From: Bacillus proteolyticus
GTDB lineage: Bacteria > Bacillota > Bacilli > Bacillales > Bacillaceae_G
Reading direction: 5' to 3'
Length of the DNA stretch: 64,000 nt
NCBI RefSeq assembly: GCF_001884065.1
Contig: NZ_MACH01000127.1
Coordinates: 62,001-126,000 of the forward strand
Part shown: positions 61,782 through 64,000 of the stretch, piece after piece
Layout: each line of letters begins with the position of its first letter
Position numbering within the stretch: position 1 is the stretch's first letter
Made by a program: the position numbers and the translations under genes
Notes under the pieces: model-generated
Seen by the model: only the letters and a program-made list of their open reading frames with translations
What the model was told of the DNA's origin: nothing
The model's database searches: none

Positions 61782-62438
61782 CTACTCATTCAATAAATAA
61801 TGCTTTCCTTTTACTAAATAAAATACATTCTCAGCAATATTGGTAACATGGTCTGCTACACGCTCAATGTATCTTGCAACAAAGGATAGTTGTGTAATTT
61901 GTGTAATCGCTTCTGGTTGTCCAGGGATAGAGGAAATAAATTCACGAATCGCCTTCCCATAAATTTCATCAACTGAATCATCCATTTCAGCAATTTGTCT
62001 AGCAAAAGTTAAATTTTCTTGCTCGTATGATTCTAATGCTAAATTTAACATTTTATGAGCAATCTCAAACATTTCATCAAGATTCTGCAAGCTAACAACC
62101 ACTTCTTTTTCTCCAAGACGAATTGTTGATTTCGCAATATTAACAGCGTGATCTGCAATACGTTCTAAATCTGTCGCTGTTTTAATTGAAATGAAAATTC
62201 TTCGTAAATCACTTGCTACAGGCTGCTGCTTTGTAATAAGCATAAGTGCAAGGTCATTTATTTCTTCTTCTAAATTATCCATGCGATAATCACCATCAAT
62301 GACCTCTAATGCTTTCTCTACATCTCTTTTGTGAAGCCCTTCCATAGCAATTAATAAAGCTTCCCTTGCTAATTCACCAAGTTCAACTACCTTTTGCTGT
62401 AACGTCTTTAAATCATATTGAAACTGTTCTCTTACCAT
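61782..62438 (-). CDS. phoU: Phosphate-system regulator PhoU
   Basis: A 218-residue all-helical protein with two copies of the PhoU metal motif, DLERIADHAVNIAK and YIERVADHVTNIAE. It links the Pst transporter to phosphate signalling. ATG 62438 follows GGGGGG; an in-frame start 10 codons earlier overlaps that site. The pstB gene upstream is separated by an interspersed repeat. Confidence 0.93.
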   Translation of the reverse strand: MVREQFQYDLKTLQQKVVELGELAREALLIAMEGLHKRDVEKALEVIDGDYRMDNLEEEINDLALMLITKQQPVASDLRRIFISIKTATDLERIADHAVNIAKSTIRLGEKEVVVSLQNLDEMFEIAHKMLNLALESYEQENLTFARQIAEMDDSVDEIYGKAIREFISSIPGQPEAITQITQLSFVARYIERVADHVTNIAENVFYLVKGKHYLLNE

Positions 62439-62473
62439 TGCTTCTTCCCCCCTCAATATTATGTGCATTATAT

Positions 62474-62546
62474 ATAAAGTGAAACTTTAATCAGTGTGGG
62501 GGTTTTTCATCCCCACTGATTATTAGCCCGCAAATAGCGGGATAAA
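62474..62546. repeat. Interspersed repeat, long copy
   Basis: ATAAAGTGAAACTTTAATCAG, a G run, CATCCCCACTGATTATTAG, then CCCGCAAATAGCGGGATAAA. CAGTG...CACTG and CCCGC...GCGGG form nested hairpins. It lies between pstB and phoU, where it may affect expression. Confidence 0.8.
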
Positions 62547-62620
62547 TCCCCTCCCCAGCCTCTTGTACGTTTATTAAGCCTTGAGGAAAGAGAAATATTA
62601 CTCCCCCTATTTAAAGTGAG

Positions 62621-62648
62621 AAATGCCCTCTATTAAGAGGGCATTTAC
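62621..62648 (-). terminator. Terminator-like hairpin after pstB
   Basis: AAATGCCCTCT and AGAGGGCATTT around ATTA, a perfect 11-base stem; the T-rich stretch on the minus strand is short. Confidence 0.65.
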
Positions 62649-62667
62649 TCTTAGCCTTACAACGATA

Positions 62668-63483
62668 TCAACCAAATCGTCCTGTAATATAGTCTTCTGT
62701 TCGCTTATCTGTAGGTGTTGTAAATAATTTATTTGTATCTGTATATTCCACAACTTCTCCACTTAAGAAGAAGGCAGTTTTATCTGAAATACGTGCTGCT
62801 TGTTGCATGTTGTGCGTTACAATAACAATACTAAAATCTTTCTTTAATTCCTGAATTAGTTCTTCTACTTTTAATGTTGAAATTGGATCTAACGCTGATG
62901 TTGGTTCATCCATTAAAATTACGTCTGGCTCAATCGCTAAGCAGCGTGCAATACATAGACGTTGTTGCTGCCCACCAGATAAACCATATGCATTATCGTG
63001 CAAACGATCTTTTAACTCATCCCAAATGGCTGCTCCGCGCAAGCTTTTTTCAACGATTTCATCAAGTGTTTTTTTGTCACGAACACCATGAATTTTCGGT
63101 CCATATGCTACATTTTCATAAATAGATTTCGGGAATGGATTTGGCTTTTGGAACACCATGCCCACATGCGTACGTAATTCTTCAACCGGATATGATTTAT
63201 CGAATATATTTCGTTCTCTATATTCGATAACTCCCGTAGTTCGAACGATAGGTACTAACTCTACCATACGATTTAGCGTTTTTAAGTATGTTGATTTCCC
63301 GCAACCACTTGGACCGATAATCGCTGTTACTTCATTCTCATGAATACTTAAGTTGATATCTTTTAAAGCATGGTCTTCTCCGTACCATAAATTTAAATTT
63401 TTCGTATCAAATACTACTTTTTTTGGTGCTGTCTCAATCTTCTTCTCATTTTTCACCTGTACATTTACTACTGTTGCTACCAT
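62668..63483 (-). CDS. pstB: Phosphate ABC transporter ATPase PstB
   Basis: A 271-residue ATPase with Walker [11 protein letters not shown], signature [13 protein letters not shown], Walker [14 protein letters not shown] and the PstB-specific [27 protein letters not shown] precedes ATG 63483, a better start than 19 codons upstream, which would overlap pstA. It energises phosphate import by PstSCA. Confidence 0.95.
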   Translation of the reverse strand: MVATVVNVQVKNEKKIETAPKKVVFDTKNLNLWYGEDHALKDINLSIHENEVTAIIGPSGCGKSTYLKTLNRMVELVPIVRTTGVIEYRERNIFDKSYPVEELRTHVGMVFQKPNPFPKSIYENVAYGPKIHGVRDKKTLDEIVEKSLRGAAIWDELKDRLHDNAYGLSGGQQQRLCIARCLAIEPDVILMDEPTSALDPISTLKVEELIQELKKDFSIVIVTHNMQQAARISDKTAFFLSGEVVEYTDTNKLFTTPTDKRTEDYITGRFG

Positions 63484-63511
63484 TTGAATTCCCCTTTCAT
63501 CCACTTCCAAC

Positions 63512-64000
63512 TTATTTTCGATTTCGTAACCATAAGACAAATATATTTATAAAGAGCAGTAATCCTAGCAAAACAATCATCCCAGCTGCTGCTACATACT
63601 GAAATTCCTCTTGCGGTCTACTCATCCAATTAAAAATTTGAATTGGTAAAACCGTAAATCTATCGAACATACTAAACGGAACATAATTTGCAAATGCAAG
63701 TGCCCCAATAACTAACAACGGTGCCGCTTCTCCGATCGCTCTCGATACCGCTAACGTACATCCCGTTAAAATCCCTGGCAAAGCTACTGGCAGTACAGTT
63801 TGATACATCGTTTGCCATTTCGTAGCACCTAATCCGTAAGAAGCTTCTAATAAGGAACTTGGTACAGATCGAATCGCTTCTTGGCTAGCCACAACAACTG
63901 TTGGTAAGACGAGTAAACTCATCGTCAGTGCCGCTGCGATTATGCTCTCTCCCAAATGGAGAGCGTATACGAAAATAGTTAACCCGAGTAAACCAAACAC
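63512..64000 (-). CDS. pstA: Phosphate ABC transporter permease PstA (5' end outside window)
   Basis: The last 162 residues of Pst[30 protein letters not shown] is the permease EAA loop that contacts the ATPase, followed by [14 protein letters not shown], the [19 protein letters not shown] segment and a final transmembrane helix. The gene runs off the right edge of the window and precedes pstB by 28 bases. Confidence 0.93.
   Translation of the reverse strand: MFGLLGLTIFVYALHLGESIIAAALTMSLLVLPTVVVASQEAIRSVPSSLLEASYGLGATKWQTMYQTVLPVALPGILTGCTLAVSRAIGEAAPLLVIGALAFANYVPFSMFDRFTVLPIQIFNWMSRPQEEFQYVAAAGMIVLLGLLLFINIFVLWLRNRK

Overview
The window is chromosomal DNA of a Bacillus cereus group organism. 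Gene content and order match the Bacillus yqg-yqh region (pst, rpmG, yqgN, yqgQ, glcK, yqgX, yqgY, comG operon, yqzE, yqhG, yqhH, gcvT-gcvPA-gcvPB, yqhL, lipM). Group-typical additions are the collagen-type prolyl 4-hydroxylase, a DUF3912 protein, a PagR-like regulator and short interspersed repeats. The DNA is AT-rich with strong AGGAGG ribosome sites. No rRNA, tRNA or CRISPR array was seen.

Layout. 1-2000: a PadR repressor with two operator copies and two paralogous membrane proteins. 2000-4900: an unknown protein, lipM, yqhL and a lipoprotein. 5200-8300: a LacI-type regulator, a TetR-SMR efflux module and small membrane proteins. 8300-12165: a GntR-ABC operon with four tandem paralogous permeases behind a near-perfect 20-bp-arm palindrome. 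12200-19800: the glycine cleavage operon, and divergently yqhH-yqhG. 19800-22900: small genes, yqzE, aroK and the prolyl hydroxylase. 23066-38514: the comG competence pilus operon. 38700-50400: a regulator, yqgY, the cystine symporter tcyP, unknown genes, and the methionine operon yitJ-metH running into a murG paralogue. 50400-53200: two divergent SAM riboswitches and metI-metC. 53400-64000: a cysteine hydrolase, a PagR-like regulator, MidA methyltransferase, yqgX, yqgW, glcK, yqgQ, yqgN, rpmG, a sugar nucleotidyltransferase fused to a degenerate mutase, phoU, pstB and the end of pstA.

The main discovery is an 11.5-kb mobile element (26557-38079) inserted by a large serine recombinase exactly in the Walker A codons of comGA, the pilus ATPase. 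Both ends carry the core AACCAGT, and joining them restores a 347-residue ComGA in frame, so DNA uptake should be off while the element is present and restorable by excision. The reconstructed attP is a near-palindrome centred on GT.

The element is not a complete phage. Its core is a candidate defence cassette: a reverse transcriptase (YVDD) overlapping a SLATT-type membrane effector, preceded by a 115-nt potential RNA with a 13-bp closing stem and three hairpins, one with a UUCG tetraloop. It also has a 206-residue coiled-coil protein, clustered TATCTAA repeats, a catalytic-domain-only tyrosine recombinase, a membrane-anchored coiled-coil protein, a second orphan structured RNA with its own terminator (about 36267-36508), small coiled-coil genes, a 625-bp noncoding tract, and two adjacent genes broken only by in-frame stop codons.

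Family calls rest on motif recognition and recalled homologues; no database search was possible.
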